Shown: piece after piece, positions 1 to 13,700 of the stretch
Layout of the letters: the number at the start of each line of letters is the position of its first letter
Numbering within the stretch: the first letter of the stretch is position 1
Origin: Plutella xylostella
Lineage: Eukaryota; Arthropoda; Insecta; Lepidoptera; Plutellidae
Assembly: GCF_932276165.1 (NCBI RefSeq)
Contig: NC_063995.1
Coordinates: forward strand, 7,316,001 to 7,380,000
Length of the DNA stretch: 64,000 bases
Direction: 5' to 3'
The notes under the pieces: generated by a model
What the model saw: the letters and a program-made list of their open reading frames with translations, nothing else
Database searches by the model: none
What the model was told of the DNA's origin: nothing
Program-made: the position numbers and the translations under genes

Positions 1-283
1 TAATAAATATTTATTAACTTGTTTACATTGGTGACGTTTTTGAAACTAATTTAAAATCTTTTAGGTCTTAATAGGCCCAGTTTCTTTTGAGTGGACTCAA
101 AAACTGAATTTTGATTCTGACCAACTTTGTAAACATTATGCAACAGCAATTTATTTAGATTATTACGAAATAATAAGTACGTCCGACAAAACCTGGGGCT
201 ATTTGGTGTCAGCATTTTGTAAGTGGAACTGTTTCTTTGCTCATCATGAGTGACTGGCACATAACATAAAAAGTAATTTCCAG

Positions 284-3200
284 GTGCTCGGGTGATAATG
301 GCTTGTCGCAGCGTAGAGAAAGCCGAGGACGCCCGCAAGGAGATCATCTCTGAGTTCTTATCCAACGCTCGGAGCGAGGAGAAGCCAGGATCTATAGCGG
401 TGGAGCAGCTGGATCTGACCAGCCTTGCTTCCGTCAGGGCCTTCGCGGCCAGGGTGCTCGAGAATGAACCAGGTTTGTAGTTACTGTGGTTGTGGCATAA
501 GCCATTCATTAATAGGATAATTATGTAAGTACTTATCGTAACTTATAATCATCATCTCAGCCGACGCGACGTCCAGCTAGGCCTCCCCTAATGTTTTCCA
601 CCTTTTCCGATCGGAGGCGGTTCGCATTCAGCGCTTCCGCGCGGAAATAACTAGATCGTCCATCCATCTCGCGGGGAGCGCCCAAAGCTGCGCTGGCACG
701 CGGGGTTCATTCGCTTATAAAACTATTTCGGTTACTTAATTTGGTTAGTCCACTCTAGATCTCATTATTTCTGATTCGATCACATAGAGACACGCCGAGC
801 ATATAACTAGCCCGTTCCATAGCTCGTTGAGTGACTCCGAACTACTAGCCTAGTGAAGACCCTAACTTAGAGACCACGTTGTAGTTACCTATCGTATATC
901 TATCTAACATCCAACTGCATAACAATGTTACCACCACCCAGAGCTAAGCATCCTGGTGAACAACGCGGGCGTGATGATGTGCCCGGAGGGGCGCACAGAG
1001 GACGGGTTCGAGACGCACATGGGCACCAACCACTTCGCGCACGCTCTGCTGACGCTGCTGCTGTTGCCGCGGCTGAAGAGGAACGCGCCGGCGAGGGTCG
1101 TCTGCGTGTCCTCGTATCTACATCAGAGTGAGTTTCATGGGTATTTTTTCTCAATACATATTATTTGATGCTGGTACCCCACTTGGCTATTCGTATTTCT
1201 CAAAAAGTCCATAGTCCATGTGTGGTCAGTTTCGCCATAATTATTGCAGTTTTTGCCTACAAAATGCCTATTTGGAAAATATAGCCAAATAGAAGTTTTG
1301 GTAAATACGCAAATAATTAGTTACAAATAGCCTAGTGGGGTGGTTGCCTTGTGAGCAGCATTATGTGAATTTTGTTTGCTTATGGTGCTTCGCAGCATAA
1401 AAGTAAATTAGATATGATGTACTTTATAATAACTTAATTACACGCACCTGAGTCTTAATTTTGATAGATATTCAACATTGATGTGATTTTTACAGCATAC
1501 GAGTTGGATTTGAATGACATGAACTTTGAAAACACGAAATACGACGCTTTGAAAGCCTACTGCTGGAGCAAAGCGGCCAACGTCTTGTTCGCGAAGGCTC
1601 TTGCAAGGAAATTAAAGGTAAGTACCTACCTACCTAAGGAATCCTTATGTACTTATTATTATTTACCTAACTAGTCATATTTATTTCTAATCATTAACTA
1701 AAATTGCCTCATGTAACAAGTAGAACCGTGTCATTATTACTTTTAGATGCGCCTGCACAAAAAATTTCTATGATATAGGTACTTACCTAGACTACCTAGG
1801 CCCTACATGTAAATCATTAGTTTAGTGCCTCCATTTATTTATAGTCATTTACATACCTAGATAGGTTACCCATGATTAAACTTTGACGAGTTCTTTAATG
1901 GGTTTTTGCATGATGCCATTAGAAATTGATTAGACATCATGAAGTCTCATCATTGTTCCATAGATTTCTAAATTGGATGTCATAAAGGTATACTTACTTA
2001 TATAACATAACTAACATAATAAGTTACTTAGGTACTTACATGCACTTAGCAAATCCATGAGTAGGTATTATATTAAATTCTAAAATGATTTCACTTACTG
2101 TCTCACGATAGGGGTGCTGATTAATGACACTACATTTATACTGTCTCGCCTTTTTTGGACAATATAGTTACGTTAATCGCAGTATCATTATTAAAGAGCG
2201 AAAGGCGTTCTTCTTGACCTTTTGATAATTCACAGGACAGGGTACCACGGCACGGTACGTAATAAGGACCAATTTACGCAGAGTGATTTGGGTTATGGGG
2301 GTTTCTCTCTCTCTATAATATCTTTACAAAAATGGAACGAACGAGAGCTGTCTTGCATTTGGTAGTAACTAGGTACATTGCATTAATGCAACGAGATAGA
2401 GTCGTTGCTGCAGAGTAGCGTGCCCCGATTTTGTATCGTTAATTTAATCTTCGTTTATTGCAAGCTAGAGAGACCCCCAGGCACAAAGTTCATGAACGTG
2501 TTATCATTATCAGACAGTGACATATCATTTACCTGCCTTCCGTGAAAAGGAGCCTACCTACATACAATTAAAGTGAAGGACTACCACGTATTGTGGTAAA
2601 CTACCGTATTAAATATCAAGCATATTATTTCGCATCTTGCTGACCTCGAGAAGCCCCACAATACATTATAATGTTAAGGTTTCGCAAAAGAAAATCTACA
2701 AAATTATTCAGGCACTAGGCTGTAGGAAAATTAACTTGCTTAACGGATGGCGATGATAAAATTCCAGCCGTATAAAGGTAGGTAAAAGTAAAATAAACAA
2801 ATAAGTCATCTAAAGGAAGCGCTATTGTAGGTAGCTTACTCAACACAGCTACAGCCACATAGCCACATTATCAACCGTCTTCGAACTTACGTCATATTTT
2901 CCCCAGGAGCACGGCATAGACAACGTGACGACCTACAGCCTGCACCCGGGCGTGATCCGCACGGAAATCAGCCGCCACTTCAGCACCACGTTCCTGAAGG
3001 GCGCCACGTGGGCCTTCAACAACCTCATGGCCTGGTTCGTGAAGTCCCCGCGCTGCGGCGCCCAGACCTCCATCTATTGTGCCATAGATGAGGCCTGCGC
3101 GGACCAGAGTGGACTTTATTACCAGTGAGTACCAGCGCCCCATGTAGGAGAAGCTATGCGATTGAGGGAAGAAATCTGCCCTAGACGAAAGCGAAGATGA

Positions 3201-3621
3201 CTGTGTATGTGAGGTGTATGTGTATGATGGCATGGGATGAAGTCCAAATGTGAAAGTTATTGGTAATCCATCGTAGACCGTAGAGCTAAAGTCTTTTGCT
3301 TTCTGTATGTAATTCGGTCAGCTGATGAAATATGAAGTTTCGGACGGCTTTATATCACTCACCCGGTACACAGACGAAATAGAGTCCTGGCTTTTTGATG
3401 ACCCCCCGGGTTCGGCTGGAGGCATTAATCAGAGAGTGCATCAATCTAATAAGGTATTTTTTGTACACAGAGACTGCGCCGCCTACCCGACGTCGAAGCA
3501 ATGCAGAAAGGACGAAGTGGCGGACGAGTTCTGGCTGAAAACCGTCGCCGCTCTCAAACTGGGCAGCTATAACGCGTTTGGTGACGACGATCCTACTGAT
3601 GACATTTTGAAATTAAATTAG
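284..3621 (+). CDS. Retinol dehydrogenase-like short-chain dehydrogenase (3' part)
   Basis: Exons inferred at 284-472, 942-1127, 1496-1617, 2907-3124 and 3471-3621, with GT/AG ends and matching phase at every junction. The product is an NAD(P)-dependent short-chain dehydrogenase/reductase of the RDH11/12/13 type, which would interconvert a retinoid or similar alcohol with its aldehyde, probably at a membrane. Visible landmarks are GARVIMACR (cofactor-side strand), LVNNAGVM (the NNAG motif), and YCWSK, which supplies the catalytic Tyr-x-x-x-Lys. HPGVIRTE follows in exon 4. The exon holding the glycine-rich TGxxxGxG nucleotide loop is missing and must lie upstream of base 1, so the gene is cut by the window. 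The stop is TAG at 3619-3621; a possible AATAAA signal lies at 3711-3716. The family is clear; the exact RDH subtype and substrate are not. Confidence 0.88.
545..720 (-). repeat. Lepidopteran dispersed repeat (SINE/LINE tail type)
   Basis: Inside intron 1 of the dehydrogenase gene. On the minus strand this ends in the 'aggcct ... gatgatgat' style tail that recurs, degraded, at 19000-19125, 41341-41395 and 52012-52075 in this window. Boundaries are approximate. No coding potential. Confidence 0.5.
1618..2906. other. Intron 3 of the dehydrogenase gene
   Basis: AT-rich non-coding DNA with many short tacctacct/taggtac runs, which are common in lepidopteran introns. It has a weak inverted stretch near 2140-2260. 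I see no gene or well-bounded mobile element here. Confidence 0.6.
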
Positions 3622-3721
3622 TCATTTTATTGGTAACCTTTGTAACTAGATGTAAACGTATAACAACACCACCGGATCGGATATCAGTGTTTCACCGTGC
3701 AGGGTACGATAATAAAAATAT

Positions 3722-6234
3722 TATGATAATGCAAGCAATATAAAAAAGCTTATTTAAGGCGTCTATCAATATTTTGTTTTACGTATAAGGAAGCAGGACG
3801 AAGTTGTTCAGATTGAGGAGTTTTGTCGGACACTTACAATACGGGTGGTGCACCAAACTGACCCACGACGCAAACTGGCTTATCTGGCGGGATTTCGCAA
3901 CTTTTCAAGAAATTACCTGGGTATTAATTTGTATGTATGTGTTAAGTAATCTATGAAAGACCAGTTTATTGCTTGAAAATTATTGTTAATTTTATGTTTA
4001 AGGTAAGAGTATATAAATATAATATTATGTATGTATACATTTAACTATACATACTAACGAATAAAGGTAATTAATTTCTTTAGTTAATGATATCTTTTTA
4101 TTGTTTAAATTCAAATTCAAATTCAAATTCAAATCATTTAATTCAGACTCAAAGTCCATAAGTTAACACAAATAATATTCACAATCAAATTTAAACACAA
4201 TAAAATACATATACATAAATTTCTAAAAATAATCTATGATATTAAAATAATATTTTGACTGCAGTCCTGTGTATCATACTACAGTGGTTTAGGTACTGGC
4301 AGTCAAACCTTTCCGCGAATGCGCTCAGGATAGTGTTGCGGCTGGCGCGCACCCGGCGCAGCAGTGACGAGCAGCGCGCGCGCATGGTCGCGGGGAAGCA
4401 CTGCACTGCACCTGACCTTTAAACCTGACTCCTTTTAAGCTAGCATAATCACTCTGAGAGGGGTTATGTTTCTTTTTCCCAGACTGTACTGAACAAACTT
4501 GATTGAATGTCTGTCAGTCTACCTTTAGTTTAAATCCTTTTTTGGTCATACGCGTCGGGAAGTAATTTCACTAAGTACTTTGCTTGACTCATCGTCATCA
4601 CCTCATCAGTCGCCAACCGGTCCTACAGGGTAAGTAATATAGTATGGTCGTTTTGGTATTAAGTACTTAAGTAGTACAACATAACCAGAGCCACTATAGT
4701 GACGGATTAAGTACCTACAGTCTGGAACAGCAAACAGAGACATTATGAAACCACCTTCCCAGGCTGCGCAGAGTGATGTGTCGATGAAGTGGAAATGTAC
4801 TTATCTCTTTTGTCAACTATACAATGTGCCACTGTACATTTAGGTGTAGTGTTTCTTTTCTACATAGATTGGCTACTAGGTAGATACATAGGTATCTGAA
4901 CTTGTAACAAACAAGGCAGTTCCAAAACTACGAATTGATGTTGATGAATGTTCTTTTATTAAAATTACGTAGGTTTCATATTGTGTATTTAGTTATGTAT
5001 CAAAAGAATTCGTTGAACATATCCAGTACTAGAGTTTATCATAAAAAAGCAATCTAGTGTTTTATTCAACCTATTCATGTAGGTATAATAGGCTACAGTC
5101 CATTCTAGTCACATTAACCCACTTATCATTCAAAGGAGGTCTCACGACTTGACGACGACGACGCTCGACCACCCAATGGCCTTGACTTGACACCTAAATG
5201 ATGTTTATTTTGTAAATGGTTATCGTTTGTTAGCCTTAAATATTAGTTTTTAACATTAACAATACGTGTGTATATTTACCTACGCTACGAGAGGGAAGTT
5301 TAGAGTGGGTATGGGTTGTGTATTTATTTAGGAGTAGAGTTCCGTTTGTATGAAGGTAGGTACACTAGTACTACCCTACCTACAGCCTACATTCTTAAAT
5401 ACAAAAAAGACAATGAAAAATTACTATTCATACTACGGTGGTAAAGATAGATGACCCAAACAGCTACCTACTTACCTATACCAGCCAATAGGATTACGAG
5501 TGGTAGAATGAGAACTCAAAGCAAATAGGTTTTTTTATCATTCGCTGAATAATGTTTACAACAAATACCAATATTTAACGTATGTACATTAACACTTAGG
5601 TAATGGTTACGGAAACTGCACCCATTTTTCTCAAACTATGTACTAAGAATATAATTTTTGATAGAGCTTTTGGTGGATTATCTAATGTTGGAACGTTTTG
5701 CAGGAAATAAACTTAATAATTGGATTATGTTATAGTTATAAAATATTTATTAGGTACATAAATTATTGTAGCACACAACTACGAGTAATGTAAAACACAT
5801 TTTACACTGGATATTTAGGTAGGTACTTCTGAATCTTCTAATAGCCAGCCACATTTTATTCATATTTTTTAGGCCTTACTGTGAATTTGAGACATTAATA
5901 TCGGTTTATCGGTACATGTAATATTATGTAAACAGATTTTTACAAGTTAGGTAGTGTATGCTAACTAATTTTCGAAAAATATCATGTTTAATATCGATGA
6001 AGACCACTGCAGATTAATATTATCAGATTCAAAGTTACACAAGGAATTGTTTCGTTTTATACATAATGTACATAAATGCTGTTTGATAAACATAATACAT
6101 TGACTACTTAACAGAAATATTGATATTATGTACAGGTTAACATGCACAGCACCATAAATGGCTGTAATAAAACTAAATAACAAAACAATTAGGTCTTACA
6201 ACTCATTGTATGTTTCAGACCCAGTATAAATTGA
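3722..6234. other. Intergenic, AT-rich, with one LINE-tail remnant
   Basis: About 2.5 kb between the 3' ends of the dehydrogenase (+) and the carrier gene (-). I find no convincing coding region. The only structured part is the TTCAAA-repeat fragment near 4108-4410, described separately. The rest is low-complexity AT-rich DNA with short taggtac/tacctac runs. Confidence 0.55.
4108..4410 (-). mobile_element. 3' tail of a non-LTR element or SINE, minus strand
   Basis: It begins on the plus strand with four copies of a TTCAAA-type hexamer (4108-4135). On the minus strand this reads as a TTTGAA repeat tail, as found at the 3' ends of some insect non-LTR elements. The far end is GC-rich (about 4310-4400) and unlike its surroundings. 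No open reading frame of note; the family is not identified. Confidence 0.45.
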
Positions 6235-7319
6235 CTAGGCATACACTATTTTCTTTAAAACTTCGTAAGAAGCATTTATAATGCCCCAACTTAAAAATGC
6301 CCGAGAAATATTCAGCCAAGCCCCATGATAAAAATTTGCTATCCTAAAATCGCGTTTACGCATTATGTACTTAAATTCATAAACCATTGTTCTGTGTGGC
6401 CCACCCAGCTCACACTGCATTGCAATCTTAATCACATTCAGGGGATAAAACAAGGTACTAAGGAATGCTCCTATAGTGGCTCCAGCTAAGAAATGTTGGA
6501 AGCTTTGCCAAAATACACCCTCTTGCTTTGGTAGCCTATCTCTGACTTCATCACGAATTAAGAAGAACATAGCATTAGATGGGCCATTCCGCAGCATTAT
6601 TGGCACAAGCCCTCGGTAGAACTCTTTGATGCCATAATGCCTGTAGATATACAATGATGCATCAGCTGTATTCTTGAACTTGTTGTGGTATTTAGGATGG
6701 ATTAGGAGAGTCTGTATGCGTTCAAATGGCATGAGAGTGGCCTCACAGCAGCCTGCAACTACTCCAGCTACGGATTTGGCAACAATTGGATTTACTTTGT
6801 GGTGAAGTAGCGGCTGGAGACATTCATCATAAACCCCAAACATGAGCGACATAGACACTGATCTCTGCATGAGTGGTGGAAGCATACCTCTATACAAGTA
6901 TGCAAGGCCCTCTTTCTGAAGTTGGTTGAGGGCAAATGTTGCTTCTACTCCATGCATCATCTGTAATTAAGATAAGGACAGTTATATATATAGCTAGCTA
7001 TAGCTAATAATAAGAGTTATAGTTAAGTATAATAAATATGTATGGAAAGTATCACAATAGTCTTTTGTAAAAGTGGTGATTGGTGTACAAGTAACAAAAC
7101 TAATAAATTTTGTACCTGTCTAAATATCAGTTTGTTCAGAGGGTAGCTAATGAGGATGTTGCAGAAGGCTGCCCCTCCACCACATAGGAACTCTTTGAAG
7201 CGATCTGGCAGTGGCGCCCTGGTGACTGGCACCTGGGGGACCATTTCACCTTCATCCAAAATAGCAGCATCCATGAATTTTAAGTCAAGATCACCCCTTC
7301 CAGGGGCAGTGGTCGACAT
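6235..7319 (-). CDS. SLC25A51: Mitochondrial carrier, SLC25A51 (NAD+ transporter) type
   Basis: Two exons, 7319-7116 and 6960-6235, joined in phase 0 (68 + 241 = 309 aa; vertebrate family members are about 300 aa). This is an inner-membrane carrier of the SLC25 family with three repeats. The first repeat has CGGGAAFCNILISYPLNK followed by IFRQ, an atypical signature characteristic of the SLC25A51/52 branch. The second has PFERIQTLL, and the third PLNVIKIAMQ. LYRGMLPPLMQ and the C-terminal WGIINASYE also match that branch. The known human role is NAD+ import into the mitochondrial matrix; the same role is inferred here. The reading frame is intact. The intron is short (155 bp). The start is the first ATG of a continuous frame, 43 codons before the first carrier motif. 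Confidence 0.9.
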
Positions 7320-8004
7320 TATTTAATCATCACACAGATTACTCTTTTCTGAAAAAATAACGATAAAAGTTTTAAAGTACTGTAGTTGGAAAGTCTGTTT
7401 CAGGATAACCTCACCCAAATCTTACAGACAGAAATCACTTATTTATAAGATACATCAAAATGGATTATTAATTTGATGGTCTCACAATGAATTATTTATT
7501 GTTTTCTTACCTGTAAAAACCCATTTGGGATGCATAAAATATTAGTTTTTTGTAGTCAATGCCATAATTTACGTCACCACAATGAAAATTGATTGGGGTT
7601 ATCTATGAAATATAAAAGTAGTTGCACACGTATGAACTATTTTGTAGGATTTCCCAAAAACACCCAATTAAGTTAAGTTATTTGAACATTTTTAGCCATA
7701 AAAAGTAAGTTGAAATTAAAATTGATAGTGCAGTGCAGCAGACATTGAAAGATTTGACAATACTAAGTCTGACTGACACATGTCATTGTCAGTTAATGTC
7801 AGTTTTCCTCATGTATTCGTGTCATGTCTACGATATCGTATTCTGAACACATCCTTAACCAAAACAACTTCATAATAATAACTGCATGCCTCTTCTGGTT
7901 ACAGAAGTTTTATGTTCCTTGCTCATCACTTGCATTCAAGCAAGAGTAAATTTTATTAAAGTTATGACTTGTTTACTATTATGAACTATATATACTATTG
8001 TTTA
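7320..8004. other. Intergenic, probable 5' region of the carrier gene
   Basis: AT-rich DNA upstream of the carrier start codon. It should contain the minus-strand promoter, but I see no motif that can be defended. A small inverted motif (gacaatg/cattgtc) lies around 7740-7800. The right end meets a retrotransposon fragment. Confidence 0.45.
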
Positions 8005-9811
8005 CTATTAGATGATTCTCAGTTTGGTTTCCGTCCCGGTCTCTCAACGGATTCTGCCATCCTGGCATTAAAACATACAGTAAAATACTATACGGAACGT
8101 GAAACAACCGTCTACGCATGTTTTCTGGACTTAAGCCGGGCTTTCGACTTAGTAAATTACAATTTACTATGGAGAAAACTTTACGAGGCAAATGTCAACA
8201 GTCAAGTGGTGGATCTGTTGAGATACTGGTACGGAAACCAAACGAATCACATTAGATGGGGCGACATCATGTCTAGCGAGTATAGGCTAGAATGTGGTGT
8301 GCGTCAGGGTGGACTTACTTCTCCCGATCTGTTCAACCTTTATGTGAATGACTTGATTGTGGAGCTGAGGAGCACCAGAATTGGCTGCCACATAGGTGAT
8401 GTTTACATAAACAACCTGAGTTATGCTGATGATATGGTGCTCCTCAGCCCCTCAATTGAGGGTCTTCGTAGGCTTTTGGACACATGTGCTCGTTATGCTG
8501 AAGCGCATGGTCTAAGGTATAACGAGAAGAAAACGGAGATGATGGTATTCAGATCGGGGAAGGGTCCTGAGAGAGTACTTCCACTCTTTTTAAGGGGGGC
8601 GCCAGTTCGGGTTGTGGAGACATTCAGATACCTGGGACACGTGCTCACGTCAGATCTACGTGATGATGCAGACCTGGAGAGGGAGCGCAGGGCCCTGGCC
8701 GTCCGCTGCAACATGCTCGCGAGGCGGTTTGCTCGTTGTACTGAGCAAGTAAAAGTAACTCTGTTTAGAGCGTACTGCCAGAGCTTTTATACTTGTCAGC
8801 TCTGGCTAAACTACACGAAACGCGCATACTCGACTCTTAGGGTTCAGTACAACGATGCATTCCGTATACTTCTAAAGCATCCTCGTTTCTGCAGTGCGTC
8901 AGGCATGTTTGCGGAGGCTGGGGTTCCTGACTTTTTTGCAATAATGAGGTCACGTGTTGCGGGCTTCTGGGACCGAGTGCGCTCCTCCAGCAATACCATA
9001 CTGCAAGTGGTGAGTGACGACTTGAATGGTCCATTCTTTAGGCACTGGCTAGCTGTGCATCGTGGTGGGAACGTTAAATGACATGAACTTTATCCAAAGT
9101 GAAATCTTATTATATACATATATATTAATATTGTCTTTTAGGGTGAATTCGTCCAAACATCACGTTACACGAGAATAACTATACCGGGATTAAAATTATA
9201 CGCGAGTAAATATCTAGGATAAGTACATTTGCATTCTACCAAGTTATACCATGATTAAATTGAATGAACGAGGAACGAAACTGTAATGCAACTAAAATAA
9301 AAATAGCTGCGTTTCAAAGCATGCAATAGAAATGACATGCCAACTTAGTTTGAATGGATTATAAAAGTATGAAATTGTTTATGTTTTAAAATTTTATTCG
9401 CTGTTGTTATTCTGAGACATTGCCTTTTAACGTACTTTTGTTTATGTTTTGACAGATGTGTTTATATGTCATTATGACGGTTTTCTAATCAGCTGATGTG
9501 CTGCCGCCATTACAAAATTACTCTCGGATAACCTCGTTACACGGTCAATTTTGGCGGTATAACATTTTATTCTTGGGATAAGCTAGTTATCTTGTTTTCA
9601 GGTTTGGTAGAATGCAAAATCTGCTTACTCGCGAGTAACTGGTAGTTTACTCGTGAGTAAATAGTTACTCGACGTTGGCCGAATCCGCCCTTAATGATAT
9701 TTACTTTTGTATCTTTTAATTTTAATTTTATAAATGTAAATGTAATTAGGATATGATATGGGCTTTTTACACCTGAAATAAAGATATATTATTATTATTA
9801 TTATTATTATG
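8005..9811 (+). mobile_element. 5'-truncated non-LTR retrotransposon: reverse transcriptase and 3' UTR
   Basis: One open frame runs to the stop at 9079-9081 and covers most of a reverse transcriptase. It has FGFRPG at the start, the first catalytic Asp in CFLDLSRAFD, then RQGGLTSP, and YADDMVLL with the catalytic Asp pair. A C-terminal region follows with RYLGHVL and a block of cysteines and aromatics typical of the end of LINE ORF2. No endonuclease is present, so the copy is 5'-truncated. The sequence before about 8005 reads as host DNA. The 3' UTR runs to an (ATT)n tail at 9789-9811. The RT frame is unbroken, so the insertion may be fairly recent. The clade is uncertain. Confidence 0.8.
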
Positions 9812-10526
9812 TTGTGTCGTTCCCACCTCGGGACCATGGGGTCCCGGGCATTTGGAAGGCGTGCATGGGGCCGAAGCCAACACGTAGAGGCCCGTTTGAC
9901 AACATTAATCTATATGAAATGTGACACCAACCGACGATTTTCCCTGTTTAGACTATAGAAGTAAACCCAAGGAAAATCCCCGGTGAGTGCAGGACTATTG
10001 TAGGATATGGAGAAAACGAATACAGGGTTATGGAATGGGGTGCTAAATGGACTGGGTATCTGGGACTATGGAAGGACTATGGCCCCTGCCTGGACCTATA
10101 TGTTTCACATACGGATAAAAAGGCAGGGGGTGACTCGCACACACATTAAATGGGCCCCCCAAAACAGTCGCTAGCACATTACAGTGACGTAGCAACAAGG
10201 GGGCAACATGGCATGAGGTGCTGAGGGTGGAGAGGTATACCAAGGCTCTCAGAGCAATCGCGGATGCCGGTCAAGACCCCTACAAGCACTTACTGGATAT
10301 ACTTCCTTCCTCCGAGCATTTCTGCTCTAGCGGTACACCACTCAAGCCAGCCAATGAAGGCAAGCAAGAGGTGGGAGATCCTGTTCCTCTTCAGTGTTCA
10401 CTCTGGACAACCAATAAAGGCAAGCCAGAGATGAGGAACAGGGGTTCTCCCCGGCATCGGGTGGGTGGGGTCGCTAATGCCCAACAGCTCGCCACAAGCT
10501 GCCCTGCCGCTTTATTATTATTATTA
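9812..10526 (+). mobile_element. 3' end of a second non-LTR element ending in (TTA)n
   Basis: Directly after the first ATT run lies a GC-rich stretch unlike its surroundings. It contains an imperfect internal duplication (around 10345-10435, the 'accaat(g/a)aaggcaagc' motif twice) and ends in a TTATTA run at 10502-10526. Its size and tail suggest the 3' part of a second, 5'-truncated non-LTR copy. I see no intact protein in it; the 151-codon frame at 10218-10673 has no family features. The clade is not identified. Confidence 0.5.
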
Positions 10527-10722
10527 TTATGTATAATGAATGGAGGTAGGCAAGACCACAAGATAGACCGGCATTATAAAAATCTGCCCTTTTGCTCTTA
10601 TAATATTTTTGGAGAAAAAAACAATTGTCTATGGCATTTAATTTACCAACAAAACAATATTTTTTCATTTTAATTAGAAATTCAGATTTATCTTCTATTT
10701 CTATTAGGCATTCTATGCAGGT

Positions 10723-13700
10723 ATGGCAGCGGTTCTTAAGAAACGAGCACTAGCCGAATACAATAAGACCTTTCAGGTAAATAAAATTAATTAATAACCT
10801 CTCAAACAAACTACGATATCTATTTAATGAAATTACCTTCGTTATTATGGTTTTCACATATTTCAGGATGGCACAACCTCAAAGAAACTTCATCTGGCGA
10901 AGAAACCCTTGATCGGGAGTTCCGCAGCCGCGTTCGTTGGTCTTCTGGAGAAGTGCAAATCGAGCGATGAAGCTCTGCAGTTGTTGCTAAGGATCTCCGA
11001 CTGCCTTCAGTTCGAGGAGTCCGACGTGGAGGAAGCCTGCAAGAAGCTGTCGGAACACTTCCAGTCAGAAGAGGAAGCTGTAGTGCGAGTCAAGATCCTT
11101 TGGCTATTCTGTGACATTGGTCTGGAATGTCCAGGGGCCAACCTGAATAATCTCATAGAAGAGACTATTCGTCTCATTAAAAATGAGACTTCTCACAAGG
11201 TAGTGTAACTTGAAAGCATTATCATAATTATCCATAGATCCTGTAATCAAATCACTGATTAGGAACATACTTCTAGAATTTCAGACATTATCAAAATAAA
11301 TAATAATATAATAAGTACTTACCTACTACTGATCCTTCTTTGCAGGTCATAGCCCAAGGTATTGGAACACTTTTAAAACTTGGCAACAAATTGAGCGAGG
11401 ACAAAATATTGTGTATGCGTTTAGTGAATGTAGCCAAAGAGAACCTGAAAGACACGAGTCACCAGGTGAAGTGTCGGTGCCTGCAGCTCATCAGTGAGTT
11501 GTACCCTATTGTGCCCGAGGGAGACCGCACTCTCGAGACGGTTGCAGAAGCTGATGCTGTGGTCAAACTGCTTGGAGATTATACAAATGCTGATGTAAGT
11601 ACACATAAAATGAGATATTGTGACTGTACTTAGTTTTAATAAGCAGGTATTATAAGTAAAAAGCAGTCATAATGCTTATCTCAATCATTGCACACAGTTT
11701 GCAAAATAATGTTAACTCAAAAATATTTATTTACATATAAATAAACTCAATTTGACTAACTTCCATAAAGGCTTATTTAATGCTGCCAATCCTCCATCAA
11801 CCTCGCATGGAAGTGCAATACTCAGTCCAGGTGACTTACCCTCTTGTGATACAGCCGGAGCAAAACCCCCTGCCAGCTCAGACTCTTATTCACAAGACAG
11901 TACCACCACAGAAACAGAAGATAACTTTAGCCATCCGAGTCAGTCGAATCCCGAATGGCAAAGGGTTCCCATGATGAGATCCAATAAGCGTCGCAGGACC
12001 TCCACCTCGCCGCCTGTTGACGTCAGCCCACAAATGTCAAATAGATTTGATGGCTTGCCCACGGACACACCTGAGCCATCAGAGTCAGTAAAGAAAACGT
12101 ATAAACCGCCACCTTTTATTCTGTATGGGATTGAGGATGTAAACAAACTGGCCGAAACCATTGAAGAAAAACTAAATCCTACAGATTATAGCTTCAGGAT
12201 TATTACAAAAAATCAACTAAGAGTCAACTGCGTAAACACTGAATCCTACAAAATTCTAGTCTCCCTGATTAGAGAAAAGGGCCTAATTGGTCATACCTTC
12301 ACCCACAAAGATGAAAAATGCTGCAGGATTGTGATTAAAAACCTTCACCACACAACTCCACATGAAGAGATTATTAAGGAAATAGCAAAATCTGGAAACT
12401 TGGTAGTTGGAGAAGTGATAAATGCCCGTTATGGTCCGGACAAAAAGCCAACTTCGACTTTCTTTGTTAACTTAGAACCAGGACCTAACAACAAAAAAGC
12501 TAAAGAAATTAAGTACATATTTCATACTGCAGTAATCATTGAAGATCCCAAAAAACGCCAAACCGTTGTCCAGTGCACTCGCTGCCAACAATACGGTCAC
12601 ACAAAAAACAATTGCACCAGACCCTTCCGGTGTGTGAAATGTGCCCTTCCACACAAAACAAGCGACTGTCCTAAGAAGGATCGTAACAGCCCTGCTAAAT
12701 GCGCCCTTTGTCTTGGCAGTCATCCAGCCAACTACAAAGGCTGCAATGTGTACCAGGAAATAAAGAAACGCAAACTAGAGAAAACTAGAAATCCATTTGT
12801 TGCTAAAGCCAACAATAAAACTGAAACTCAGAATAATGAAACTAAGGAAAAAGCTACAGCTGGTCCAAGGACTTTCAGTAGACAATCCAGCACAGAAAAG
12901 CCACTATCTTATGCAGATATGCTGAAAAACCAGCCCCATGCCAACCCTCAACACCCCTCAATTGAACAGCTCCTTTACAAACAATCTGAAAAAATTGACT
13001 TACTCCTTCAACAAATAAGTTCCCTCATGGGGCTTATAGTATCTCTTGTTGACAAAATCTCAAAGTGACTGGTTTAAAGATTGCTACCTGGAACATAAAT
13101 GGACTACCTCCAAACAAACACGAGCTGTCCCTTCTAATAGAATATCACAAGCTAGATGTTATTTTAATATCGGAAACACACTTTACAGAAAGGAGTCACG
13201 TTACCATTCCAGGCTTCGCAATCTACTCTACAAACCACCCGGACGGGACCGCCCATGGTGGAACCGCAATATTAATCAAAACCTGCATAAAACATCATGA
13301 AGAACATGCATTCAGGACTGATCATATTCAAGCTACCACAGTAACTGTCGAGAGTAAGGACGGCAGCTTTTCCATCTCATCGGTATACTGCCCACCCAAA
13401 CACAAAATCAAAGATCATCAATTCAGTCAATACTTCTCTTCCCTGGGCAATCGCTTCTTGGTGGGTGGCGATTGGAATGCCAAACATACCGACTGGGGCT
13501 CACGTCTTGTCACTACGAGAGGCCGAGAACTAAAGAAGTCCATAGAAGAAAACCATCTTCTTCCAATGTCTACTGGCGAACCAACACACTGGCCGACTGA
13601 TCGCAACAAACAACCTGACCTAATAGACTTCTTCGTGATAAAAGGTATTTCACAATATTACTTTGATATTAAATCGTGCCTAGACAGCTCTTCCGGTCAC

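Noticed and set aside
10218..10673. 151-aa frame upstream of IntS4
   Set aside because: It runs through a retrotransposon tail and an ATT microsatellite; composition and context are not those of a gene.
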